A stretch of DNA of 64,000 bases from NCBI RefSeq assembly GCF_006546835.1, contig NZ_VICB01000010.1, positions 62,001-126,000 on the forward strand. Direction: 5' to 3'. Source of the stretch: Actinomyces johnsonii (lineage in GTDB: Bacteria; Actinomycetota; Actinomycetes; Actinomycetales; Actinomycetaceae). Below are positions 28,562 to 36,254 of the stretch, in pieces (within the stretch, counting starts at the first letter, position 1; each line of letters starts with the position of its first letter). Made by a program: the position numbers and the translations under genes. Under the pieces are notes generated by a model that searched no databases, had not been told where the DNA came from, and saw only the letters and a list, made by a program, of their open reading frames with translations.

Positions 28562-29602
28562 ATGAAGCTGCTTCCGCCCAAGGCTCGTCCCGGTGATCGC
28601 GTCGCGATCCTGTCTCCCTCCCTGGCGGCTCCCGGCTTCGCCCCGGCGGTTCACGAGCAGGCCATGGCTAGGCTTGCCGCTCTCACCGGCCTGGTCCCCG
28701 TGGAGTACCCGACCACGAGGCAGCTCGGCGCCTCGCCCGAGGAACGCGCCCGCGACCTCAATGCCGCCTTCGCCGACCCAAGCATCCGCGCGGTCTTGGC
28801 GACCGTGGGCGGCGATGACCAGATCGCGGTCATACCGCACCTCGACGGCGCCGCGGCGCTGTCCGACCCCAAGCCCTTCCTCGGGTACAGCGACAACACG
28901 AACCTTCACCAGTGGCTGTGGTCGCTGGGCATCGCCAGCTTCTACGGCGGCTCCACCCAGATCCACGTCGGCCCGGGGCCACACGTCGACCCGATCCACC
29001 TCGACTCGCTGCGGGCGGCGCTGCTGACCGGGGCCGAGCTGGAGATCACCGAGCCGGGGGAGTCCGAGGACATGGGTCATGACTGGCTCGACCCCCGCGC
29101 CCTCACCGAGTTCGGCGAGCGCGAGGCCACCGAGCCCTGGACCTGGGCGGGGCCGCCCCTCTCGGTGACCGGCCCCACCTGGGGTGGCTGCCTCGAGGTG
29201 CTCCAGTGGGTACTGACCGCAGGCCGGTTCCCGGCCGACCACCACGTTCTGGACGGCGCCGTCATGCTCATCGAGACCTCCGAGACACTCCCGTCAGCTT
29301 CTGAGGTGGGGTGGGTCCTGCGCGCCATGGGAGAGCGCGGACTATTGGCCGCCGTCGACGCGGTCCTCGTGGCTCGCCCACCCGCCTCATCGCTGGAGGA
29401 CCGCCGGAACGCCCCGGCCAGGGCCCGCTTCCGAGCAGAGCAGCGCGATGCCGTCGTCGAGACCGTCGGGCGCTACAACCCTGAGGCGGTCATCTGTGTA
29501 GGGGTCCCCTTCGGACACACCCGCCCCCAGTGGATCGTGCCGCACGGCGGAACCATGACTCTTGACGGCGCCTCGCGCCGGATCACTGCCAGCTACGCCT
29601 GA
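28562..29602 (+). CDS. LD-carboxypeptidase family protein (peptidase S66)
   Basis: 346 residues. The S66 family trims the terminal D-Ala from murein tetrapeptides; microcin-immunity MccF-like members cleave other acyl-amino acid links. Seen: KLLPPKARPGDRVAILSPS at the start, VLATVGGDDQIAVIPHLD, KPFLGYSDNTNLH (the usual nucleophile Ser in GYSD), PTWGGCLEVL, and C-terminal VICVGVPFGHTRPQWIVPHG with the catalytic His. The GGDDQ and GYSDNTNLH forms are closer to MccF-like than to LdcA members. The ATG has no strong binding site. Confidence 0.88.
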   Translation: MKLLPPKARPGDRVAILSPSLAAPGFAPAVHEQAMARLAALTGLVPVEYPTTRQLGASPEERARDLNAAFADPSIRAVLATVGGDDQIAVIPHLDGAAALSDPKPFLGYSDNTNLHQWLWSLGIASFYGGSTQIHVGPGPHVDPIHLDSLRAALLTGAELEITEPGESEDMGHDWLDPRALTEFGEREATEPWTWAGPPLSVTGPTWGGCLEVLQWVLTAGRFPADHHVLDGAVMLIETSETLPSASEVGWVLRAMGERGLLAAVDAVLVARPPASSLEDRRNAPARARFRAEQRDAVVETVGRYNPEAVICVGVPFGHTRPQWIVPHGGTMTLDGASRRITASYA

Positions 29603-29711
29603 ACGGCCCGGGGTGAGCGCTTCTCAGGTCCAGCCGTCGGCCGCGACCGCTGCCACGGGGCTCCGGCCGCTACCCTGGGGTAGTCGAAACGCTCGCCCCA
29701 AGGAGACGTCC

Positions 29712-29774
29712 GTGCCTCCGATGCAGGCACGAGGGCGTCGTTACGTGCCCTTCGGCGGCTCGGCCCGGCGATAG
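29712..29774 (+). CDS. Possible 20-residue small ORF upstream of the yjdF leader
   Basis: GTG at 29712 with AAGGAG ending 6 bases upstream; encodes MPPMQARGRRYVPFGGSARR, then TAG, which overlaps the next promoter-like element. Very basic. It may be a real small protein, a leader peptide, or chance. Confidence 0.3.
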   Translation: MPPMQARGRRYVPFGGSARR

Positions 29775-29786
29775 CTGCGATAGTCT

Positions 29787-30001
29787 AAGGGCGGCGCACT
29801 TGCGCCACACCCGGTAGCGCGAACTGCACGGTCCGGAGGAAGTCCGGATGACGCCGTCGGGGCTGCAGGCCCCGGACCCGCCCCAACCTCGTCGTGGGCA
29901 AGCGAGAACCAGGCGTTCGTCACCTCGGGGCCGCCGTTCATCGGCCGCCGCGGGGACTCCTGCTGCACCGGGTGCGATTACTCGCACCCGAAGGAGTCCA
30001 C
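29787..30001 (+). ncRNA. Structured leader of yjdF, candidate yjdF-type riboswitch
   Basis: GGGCGG (29789-29794) can pair with CCGCCC (about 29878-29883) and close a ~95-nt domain that contains three hairpins: GGCGC-ACTT-GCGCC, TCCGGA-GGAAG-TCCGGA, and GGGGC-TGCAG-GCCCC. Downstream, CGGGTGCG-ATTACT-CGCACCCG is flanked by GGACTCC (about 29953-29959) and GGAGTCC (29993-29999). This outer stem buries the AAGGAG ribosome site of yjdF at 29991-29996. yjdF genes in Firmicutes carry the azaaromatic-responsive yjdF riboswitch, so a translational switch is likely. Identity with that class was not tested. Confidence 0.55.
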
Positions 30002-30508
30002 ATGCCTGACAGTCGGCCCGACATCCCCGCCAGCATCTCAGCCCAGCTCACCGTCTTCTTCGACGGCCGCTTCTGGGTCGGCGTCCTCGAGCACCATGAA
30101 CTCCGCCGTGGTGGCGACACGATCGGTCGTGCCATCACGGTGCGGGCGGCGCGACACGTCTTCGGCTCCGAGCCCAGCGACGTCGAGCTCTACGATTTCC
30201 TCCTGGCTCACGGCGGGGCCCTCATCGACCGGGCCGCCGCCTCTCCTCCGATACCGACGTCCGGATCGGCGGGATCGTCGGGATCGTCGGCGGCTCCTCG
30301 TCCCAACCCCAAGCGCGCCGCCCGACGGGCCGCCAAGGAGGCCGCCAGAGCGCGCCCGTCCACCGCGGCGCAGGCCGCCCTGTCCGCTGCCCGCGAGGAG
30401 ACCTCCGCCCGTGCAGCCCACGACCGGAGCCGGCGCCGACGCCAGGAGGCGGACGAGGCCTGGGCCCGCCATCGGCAGAGGGCCAAGCGCCGCCACCGCG
30501 GCCGATGA
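30002..30508 (+). CDS. yjdF: YjdF family protein (DUF2992)
   Basis: 168 residues. N-terminal domain QLTVFFDGRFWVGVLEHHE and ARHVFGSEPSDVELYDFLLAHG match the YjdF/DUF2992 family. It is followed by NPKRAARRAAKEAA, STAAQAALSAAREE and a very basic, coiled-coil-like C-terminus ending KRRHRGR, also as in the family. A Gly/Ser/Pro linker (about 80-100) separates the two parts. Biochemical function is unknown; in Firmicutes the gene is controlled by a riboswitch that binds azaaromatic compounds, suggesting a role in handling them. The start ATG is fixed by the AAGGAG site held in the leader hairpin. Confidence 0.85.
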   Translation: MPDSRPDIPASISAQLTVFFDGRFWVGVLEHHELRRGGDTIGRAITVRAARHVFGSEPSDVELYDFLLAHGGALIDRAAASPPIPTSGSAGSSGSSAAPRPNPKRAARRAAKEAARARPSTAAQAALSAAREETSARAAHDRSRRRRQEADEAWARHRQRAKRRHRGR

Positions 30509-30693
30509 CCTGTGCCAGGAGCGCCTGCCCCGGCACGCGCAGTCACGCAAGTCGAGTGTTCCGGAAATACTGGCCGCAATTGCCTCGAGATCGGCGTCGA
30601 CGTCGAGGCGGGAGAGCCCCCGGAACCGCGGCGGGTCAGCCGTATCACGTCTCAGGGAGAGAATGCGGTGCGGCGCCGGGGGCCGGCTGGGGC

Positions 30694-30793
30694 TACGCTA
30701 TGGCAACACGGCGTCGTGAAGCGCTGGCCATATCCCCTGCGGCCGGTTCCTTGCGACGCCGTTCCAGTCCGACTGCCTGAAAAGGAACCGCTC
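30694..30793 (+). promoter_or_regulatory. Promoter and foldable leader of ilvD
   Basis: TACGCT at 30694-30699 is a candidate -10 box. The leader has a perfect 9-bp stem (30708-30716 with 30754-30762). CGGTTCC at 30744-30750, inside that hairpin, can instead pair with GGAACCG at 30784-30790, which contains the ilvD ribosome site AAAAGGAA. The two folds compete, as in translational attenuators. Confidence 0.45.
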
Positions 30794-32680
30794 ATGCCGC
30801 AGTACCGCAGCGCTACCTCCACCCATGGTCGCAACATGGCCGGTGCCCGCGCGCTGTGGCGGGCCACGGGCGTCAAGGACTCGGATTTCGGTAAGCCTAT
30901 TATCGCCATCGCGAACTCCTTCACTCAGTTCGTCCCCGGGCATGTGGGGCTGCGCGACGTCGGACGCCTTGTGGCCACCGAGATCGAGGCCGCCGGTGGC
31001 CTGGCCAAGGAGTTCAACACGATCGCCGTCGACGACGGCATCGCCATGGGCCACGACGGCATGCTCTACTCCCTGCCCAGCCGCGACCTCATCGCCGACT
31101 CCGTGGAGTACATGGTCGGCGCCCACTGCGCCGACGCCCTCGTGTGCATCTCCAACTGCGACAAAATCACCCCGGGCATGCTCATGGCCGCCATGCGCCT
31201 CAACATCCCGGCCATCTTCATCTCTGGCGGCCCCATGGAGTCGGGCAAGATGACCGCCGCCGACGGCACCACCCGCAAGCTCGACCTCATCGACGCCATG
31301 ATGGATGCCGCCGACCCCACGGTCGCCGACGAGACCATCAGCGCCATCGAGCGCCTGGCCTGCCCGACCTGCGGCTCCTGCTCGGGCATGTTCACCGCCA
31401 ACTCCATGAACTGCCTCACCGAGGCCCTCGGGCTGGCCATGCCCATGAACGGCACCCTGCTGGCCACCCACGCCGACCGCGGCGAGCTCTTCAAGCGGGT
31501 GGGCCACCAGATCGTCGAGATCACCCGGGCCTACTACGAGCACGACGACGTCTCCGTCCTGCCTCGCTCCATCGCCACCAAGGCCGCCTTCGAGAACGCC
31601 ATGAGCCTTGACATCGCCATGGGCGGCTCCACCAACACCGTCCTGCACCTGCTGGCTGCCGCCCAGGAGGCCGAGGTCGACTTCACCATGGCCGACATCG
31701 ACCGCCTCTCGCGCAAGGTCCCCCACCTGGCCAAGGTCGCGCCGTCGACGAACCTCTACCACATCGAGGACGTCCACCGCGCCGGCGGAATCCTCGGCAT
31801 CCTCGGTGAGCTCGACCGCGGCGGCCTGCTGGACACCACCACCTCCAACGTCCTGCGCTCCACCCTGGGAGACGAGCTCGCCGCCTACGACATCGCCCGC
31901 CCCGGCACCGACGGCGTCCCCGGCTCCCAGGTGAGCGAGGAGATCCGCACCGGCTACCTCGCCGCACCCGCCGGCGTGCGCACCACCGAGATGTTCTCCC
32001 AGGCCTCCCGCTGGGCCTCCCTGGACACCGACCGCGCAGGCGGCTGCATCCGCGACATCGAGCACGCCTACTCCGCCGACGGCGGCCTGGCCGTCCTCTT
32101 CGGCAACATCGCCGAGAAGGGCTGCATCGTCAAGACCGCCGGTGTGGACGAGTCGATCCTGACCTTCTCCGGGCCCGCCGTCGTCTTCGAGTCCCAGGAG
32201 GATGCCGTCGCCGGGATCCTGGGCAAGCGGGTGAAATCCGGCGACGTCGTCATCATCAGCCATGAGGGGCCGCGCGGCGGGCCCGGCATGCAGGAGATGC
32301 TCTATCCAACGACCTACATCAAGTCCATGCACCTGGGCAAGGAGTGCGCCCTGCTCACCGACGGGCGCTTCTCCGGGGGTACCTCCGGCCTGAGCATCGG
32401 CCACGTCTCCCCGGAGGCGGCGGCCGGCGGACTCATCGGCCTGGTGCGCAGCGGCGACGTCATCGACATCGACATCCCGGGCCGTTCCATCTCCGTGCGC
32501 CTGAGCGATGAGGAGATCGAACGCCGCCGGGCCGAGGAGGAGGCCCGCGGCGAGGACGCCTGGACCCCGCACGTGGACCGCCCCCGCAAGGTCTCCGCGG
32601 CACTGCGCGCCTACGCGATGCTCGCCACCAGCGCCGACCTGGGCGCCGTGCGCGACCTCAAGCGCCTCGGAGTGAAGTAG
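30794..32680 (+). CDS. ilvD: Dihydroxy-acid dehydratase
   Basis: 628 residues. Penultimate step of valine and isoleucine synthesis; Fe-S dehydratase. Seen: [37 protein letters not shown], Cys ligands in [15 protein letters not shown] and [39 protein letters not shown], and [18 protein letters not shown]. The three-Cys pattern fits the IlvD/Edd family. The ATG at 30794 has AAAAGGAA upstream and starts at the conserved site; an in-frame GTG at 30716 would add 26 unlikely residues. Confidence 0.96.
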   Translation: MPQYRSATSTHGRNMAGARALWRATGVKDSDFGKPIIAIANSFTQFVPGHVGLRDVGRLVATEIEAAGGLAKEFNTIAVDDGIAMGHDGMLYSLPSRDLIADSVEYMVGAHCADALVCISNCDKITPGMLMAAMRLNIPAIFISGGPMESGKMTAADGTTRKLDLIDAMMDAADPTVADETISAIERLACPTCGSCSGMFTANSMNCLTEALGLAMPMNGTLLATHADRGELFKRVGHQIVEITRAYYEHDDVSVLPRSIATKAAFENAMSLDIAMGGSTNTVLHLLAAAQEAEVDFTMADIDRLSRKVPHLAKVAPSTNLYHIEDVHRAGGILGILGELDRGGLLDTTTSNVLRSTLGDELAAYDIARPGTDGVPGSQVSEEIRTGYLAAPAGVRTTEMFSQASRWASLDTDRAGGCIRDIEHAYSADGGLAVLFGNIAEKGCIVKTAGVDESILTFSGPAVVFESQEDAVAGILGKRVKSGDVVIISHEGPRGGPGMQEMLYPTTYIKSMHLGKECALLTDGRFSGGTSGLSIGHVSPEAAAGGLIGLVRSGDVIDIDIPGRSISVRLSDEEIERRRAEEEARGEDAWTPHVDRPRKVSAALRAYAMLATSADLGAVRDLKRLGVK

Positions 32681-32724
32681 CCCGGGCGGGCCGGGGCGAC
32701 GACCCAGACTGACCAATTGCATAT

Positions 32725-32754
32725 TTGAAAATCGTTGTCACTTGTATCTAAAGT
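32725..32754 (+). promoter_or_regulatory. Promoter of the Opp/Nik-type importer operon
   Basis: -35 TTGAAA (32725-32730), 18-base spacer, -10 TAAAGT (32749-32754), then 6 nt to the GTG at 32761. The transcript should be leaderless. Very AT-rich for this genome. Confidence 0.6.
32726..32740. promoter_or_regulatory. Fur-family-like operator 1
   Basis: TGAAAATCGTTGTCA, a 7-1-7 imperfect palindrome close to the Fur/Zur consensus TGATAATNATTATCA. It overlaps the -35 box. Confidence 0.6.
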
Positions 32755-32760
32755 TTGCTT

Positions 32761-33612
32761 GTGACAATCGTTCTCAGATCGTTGGTGGTGCGCTCCGGCG
32801 ACACGACACTGGTCGACGGCGTCGACCTACGCCTCGCCCTCGGAAGCCGGACCGCCCTGGTCGGTGCCTCAGGGGCCGGCAAGTCCCTGACTTGCGCCGC
32901 GCTCGCGGGCACCCTCCCGGCCGGGCTGGAGGTCTCCGGCTCCCTGACCGTTGAACCCGACGGCGTTGGTTCTGATAACGGCTCGCGCGCGGACTCCGAT
33001 CAAGGAGGTGGGACAGAGGTCACCGACCTTCTGAGGCTTCCCGCCGCGCGGCGTCACCGCAGCTGTCGCATCGCGTTGGTGGCCCAGGACCACTCGACCG
33101 CCCTGCACCCGCTCATCCCGGTCGGTCGCCAGATCTCCCAAGCCTCCCAGGCCGCCGGATACACCCAGAGAGAGGCCGACGTGCGCGCCACCGACTATCT
33201 CTACGCCGTCGGACTCGACGAGTCCTTCGCCGACCGCGTGCCCGGTCGCCTCTCCGGAGGCCAGCGCCAACGCATCAGCCTCGCCCTCGCCCTGGCCGCT
33301 GAGCCCGCCCTCATGATCGCCGACGAGCCCACTACCGCCCTCGACGTCGTCGCCCGAGCCGAGATCCTCAGGCTCCTGACCTCCCTCACCAGCCTGCCTG
33401 AGGCTCCGGCCCTGCTTCTCATCACTCATGACCTGCCCGCCGCCGCGATCTGCGAGAACGTCGTGGTCCTCCACGGCGGCGCTGTCATAGAGCACGGCCC
33501 CACAGCCCAGGTCCTGGCCCACCCTGAGCATCCGGTGACGGTCGCCATGTGCGAGGCCGCCGCCGAGGAGACCATTGAGGGGGCCCTGGCCGCTGTCGGA
33601 GCGGCTGCATGA
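32761..33612 (+). CDS. Oligopeptide/nickel-type ABC ATPase 1
   Basis: 283 residues from the leaderless GTG at 32761. DppD/NikD-like: Walker A GASGAGKSLT, Q-loop VAQDHSTALHPL, signature LSGGQRQRISLALA, Walker B LMIADEPTTALD, H-loop LLITHDLPAAA. A Gly/Ser/Asp-rich insert sits near residues 60-85. It powers import with the second ATPase, whose ATG overlaps its stop by 4 bases. A Fur-family-like palindrome covers the start codon region. Confidence 0.9.
   Translation: MTIVLRSLVVRSGDTTLVDGVDLRLALGSRTALVGASGAGKSLTCAALAGTLPAGLEVSGSLTVEPDGVGSDNGSRADSDQGGGTEVTDLLRLPAARRHRSCRIALVAQDHSTALHPLIPVGRQISQASQAAGYTQREADVRATDYLYAVGLDESFADRVPGRLSGGQRQRISLALALAAEPALMIADEPTTALDVVARAEILRLLTSLTSLPEAPALLLITHDLPAAAICENVVVLHGGAVIEHGPTAQVLAHPEHPVTVAMCEAAAEETIEGALAAVGAAA
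32762..32776. promoter_or_regulatory. Fur-family-like operator 2
   Basis: TGACAATCGTTCTCA, 13 of 15 bases identical to operator 1 and lying 36 bases downstream of it. It covers the first codons of the importer operon, where a bound repressor would block transcription. Confidence 0.55.
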
Positions 33613-34601
33613 GCGGGCTTGAGGCACGTGGTCTGACGCGCTCCCACCTGGGGCTCGACGGTGAGCATCATGTGACGGTGCGTGGCGTGGACCTGAGCCT
33701 GGCGCCGGGGGAGAACGTGGCGCTGATCGGGCGCTCGGGGTGCGGGAAGACGACCCTGCTGCGGGCCCTGCTGCTGCTCGACTCCCCGGGTCTGCAGGAC
33801 CGGGGCGAGGTTCTGCTGGACGGTGAGGTCGTGCGCCGGGGCGGTGCCAGGCGTCTGCGGGCCTTCCGTCGGGCGGTGCAGTACGTGCCCCAGGAGGCCG
33901 CCGCCACGCTCGATCCCCGCCGTTCGGTGCTGGCGCAGGTGACCACCCCGCTGCGCACCCTGGGCGTGGTAGGCGACCGTGATGAGGCCGCCCATCGGGC
34001 CCGCAAGATGCTGGGAAGCCTGGACGTCCCGCGCGATACCTGGGACTCGCGGCCCCACGAGATCTCCGGGGGCCAGGCTCAGCGAGTCTCCATCGCCCGG
34101 GCTCTGGCCCTGTCGCCGCGCTACCTACTGCTCGATGAGCCGGTCTCCGGGCTGGACCCGGCCCTGCGCCGCCAGACCCTCGACCTACTCGCCTCCATCG
34201 AGATCGGCACTGAGACGGCATCGACGCCGGACAGGAGCAACAGAGGCGGTAAGGGTGAACCGGCCGCCCGGCCCGCCCCGGCCCCCGCCGCCGACGGCGC
34301 CGTGCCCGCCCCGGCCCCCGCCGCCGACGGCGCCGTGCCCGCCCCGGCTGCCGGCTGCGCCGTGCCCGCTCCGGCTGCCGACTGCGCCGTGCCCGCCCCG
34401 GCCCTACTGGTCGTGTCGCACGACCTGGCCGCCGTCGCCCGTGTCTGTCGGCGCGCACTGGTCATGGACGACGGCGCCATTGTCGAGGACGCCCCCATGC
34501 ACCACATCCTCACCCAACCCAGCCACCCGGCCACCCGCGCCCTGCGCGACGCCGTCCCAACCCTCCCACAACCACCCGACCGACAACCAACGCCCCGGTA
34601 G
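33609..34601 (+). CDS. Oligopeptide/nickel-type ABC ATPase 2 with repeat insertion
   Basis: 330 residues, DppF/NikE-like. Walker A GRSGCGKTT (41-49), Q-loop YVPQEAAATLDP, signature ISGGQAQRVSIARAL (152-166), Walker B YLLLDEPVSGLD. Between the D-loop and the H-loop (VVSHDLAAVA, His271) lies an insertion of about 65 residues (200-264) rich in APAADGAVPAP repeats, a place where ABC ATPases normally tolerate only a few residues. Translationally coupled to ATPase 1; the receptor gene follows after 84 bases. Confidence 0.88.
   Translation: MSGLEARGLTRSHLGLDGEHHVTVRGVDLSLAPGENVALIGRSGCGKTTLLRALLLLDSPGLQDRGEVLLDGEVVRRGGARRLRAFRRAVQYVPQEAAATLDPRRSVLAQVTTPLRTLGVVGDRDEAAHRARKMLGSLDVPRDTWDSRPHEISGGQAQRVSIARALALSPRYLLLDEPVSGLDPALRRQTLDLLASIEIGTETASTPDRSNRGGKGEPAARPAPAPAADGAVPAPAPAADGAVPAPAAGCAVPAPAADCAVPAPALLVVSHDLAAVARVCRRALVMDDGAIVEDAPMHHILTQPSHPATRALRDAVPTLPQPPDRQPTPR
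34206..34400 (+). repeat. In-frame GC-rich repeat tract in ATPase 2
   Basis: Imperfect 30-36 base units encoding APAADGAVPAP-like peptides, four to five copies at about 34267-34400, preceded by a Ser/Gly/Asn-rich stretch. Copies with CysAla variants (AAGCAVPAP, AADCAVPAP) show divergence after expansion. Confidence 0.75.
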
Positions 34602-34685
34602 CCACGACGGCACCTCCGTCTCATGCCGTACCGACCGCCACCGACCCGACCGATGACACACCGACACGAGCCTGAAGGAGCCGCC

Positions 34686-36254
34686 TTGTCCCCCGACACA
34701 TCCGCCCGGACCCCCGCCGTCACCCGCCGCCAGGTCCTCGCCGCCCTCAGCGTCGGAGCAGGCGCCGCCGCCATCGCCGCCTGCTCGCGCAGCTCCTCCG
34801 GTGACGGCCGCATCCGCCTGGCCATGTTCCACGCCCCCGAGAGCAAGCTCAACCCGCTCACCAATGACGGCGTCAAACTCGTTCGCTGGTCGTGCGCCGA
34901 GACCCTCACCAAGCTCAACGCCGACGGCGACGCCGAGGAGCTCCTCGCCACCTCATGGAAGCGCGAGGGCGAGACCACCTGGCGCTTCACCCTGCGCGAC
35001 GGCGTCACCTTCCACGACGGCACCGCCCTGAGCGCCGAGAACGTCGCCGCCGCCCTCACCTTCGCCGCCACCGCCGCCAAACCGCCCCGCAGCCTCGACG
35101 GCATCACCCTGACCGCGACGGCCGACGGCAAGGACCTCCTCCTGACCACCGCGGCCCCCGACCCCCTCATGCCGCAGCGCGTCTCCAGCCCCCAGCTCGT
35201 CATCCTCTCCCCGGCCGCCTACCCGAGCTCCTCCGACGGCGCCGTCGACCCCGTCGGCCACGGCACCGGCGCCTTCATCCTCAAGCAGAGCAACGGCAGC
35301 GCCTCGGCCGCTCTGGACCGCAACGACAAGTACTGGGGCAAGAAGGCCGCCGCCCCCGGCATCGACGTCACCTACGTTCCCGACGGCGCCGCCCGCGGAA
35401 CCGCCCTGAGAACCGATACCGCCGACATCGTCGAGGCCGTTCCCGTCGCCCAGGCCGGCAACGTGGACAAGAACCTCCTGCATGAGATCGCCAGACCGCG
35501 CACCTCCACCCTCTACCTCAACACCCGCTCCGGCGCCTTCGCCGACCCCGCCGTGCGGGCCGCCGCCCGCAACGCCGTCGACCCGGCCGCCCTCATCAAG
35601 ACCGTCTTCGAGGGCCACGCCGACGCCCCCGCCGGGCTCCTGGGCCCGGCCGTGCCCTGGGCCGCCGACCTGCGCGCATGGAAGAAGGAGACCTACCCCG
35701 GCTCCACCGGCGCGGCCGCCACCGGCAAGGTCCCCGGCGCCACCGCAGCCGGCAGTGTCCCCGCCGGCACCGCCATCACCCTGGCCTCCTACACCGACCG
35801 CCCCGAACTCGGTGAGATGGTCCCCCTCCTGGCCCAACAGCTCGAGGCCGCCGGCTTCACCGTCACCCAGGACGTGCGCGAGTACAACCAGATCGAGTCC
35901 GAGGCTCTGGCCGGGGCCTTCGACGCCGTCCTCCTGTCGCGCTCCACCGTCCTGGACTCGGGGGACCCGGTGGCTTACATGGTCTCCGACTTCTCCTCCA
36001 CCGGCTCCTTCGCCCTGAGCTTCCTGTCCGATCCCACGGTGGACGCCGCCATCGCCAAGGCCTCCGGCATCGAGCCCGGCGAGGAGCGGCGCAAGGCCAT
36101 CATGGAGGCCGAGCAGGCCATCCTCGTCACCGACGCGGCCATTCCGGTCGCCCACGAACGCGTTCTGCAGGGGGAAGCCTCCGGTGTCTCGGGCGCCGAG
36201 CGCGACCCGAACGAGCGCGACCTCATCACCTCGGCCACCACCGTGAAGAAGTGA
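34686..36254 (+). CDS. ABC importer solute-binding lipoprotein (SBP_bac_5 family)
   Basis: 522 residues from a TTG start, set by GAAGGAG 5 bases upstream; an ATG at 34623 lacks a site and would add a Pro/Arg-rich leader. Tat-like signal TRRQVLAAL and lipobox IAAC place it outside, lipid-anchored. Family features: LVRWSCAETLTKLN, WRFTLRDGVTFHDGTALSAENV, GTGAFILKQSNG, and VRAAARNAVDPAALI. DppA/NikA-type receptors bind peptides, nickel or metallophores. The Fur-like operators argue for a metal or metallophore here; that is inference. Confidence 0.9.
   Translation: MSPDTSARTPAVTRRQVLAALSVGAGAAAIAACSRSSSGDGRIRLAMFHAPESKLNPLTNDGVKLVRWSCAETLTKLNADGDAEELLATSWKREGETTWRFTLRDGVTFHDGTALSAENVAAALTFAATAAKPPRSLDGITLTATADGKDLLLTTAAPDPLMPQRVSSPQLVILSPAAYPSSSDGAVDPVGHGTGAFILKQSNGSASAALDRNDKYWGKKAAAPGIDVTYVPDGAARGTALRTDTADIVEAVPVAQAGNVDKNLLHEIARPRTSTLYLNTRSGAFADPAVRAAARNAVDPAALIKTVFEGHADAPAGLLGPAVPWAADLRAWKKETYPGSTGAAATGKVPGATAAGSVPAGTAITLASYTDRPELGEMVPLLAQQLEAAGFTVTQDVREYNQIESEALAGAFDAVLLSRSTVLDSGDPVAYMVSDFSSTGSFALSFLSDPTVDAAIAKASGIEPGEERRKAIMEAEQAILVTDAAIPVAHERVLQGEASGVSGAERDPNERDLITSATTVKK

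Noticed and set aside
29780-30001. RNase P RNA, suggested by GGAGGAAGTCCGG
   Set aside because: The fragment only loosely resembles the conserved GAGGAAAGTCCGG, the region is too short, and the 3' conserved elements are missing; the context fits a yjdF leader better.
30698-32722. A 674-codon minus-strand frame opposite ilvD
   Set aside because: Antisense shadow; ilvD motifs are unambiguous on the plus strand.
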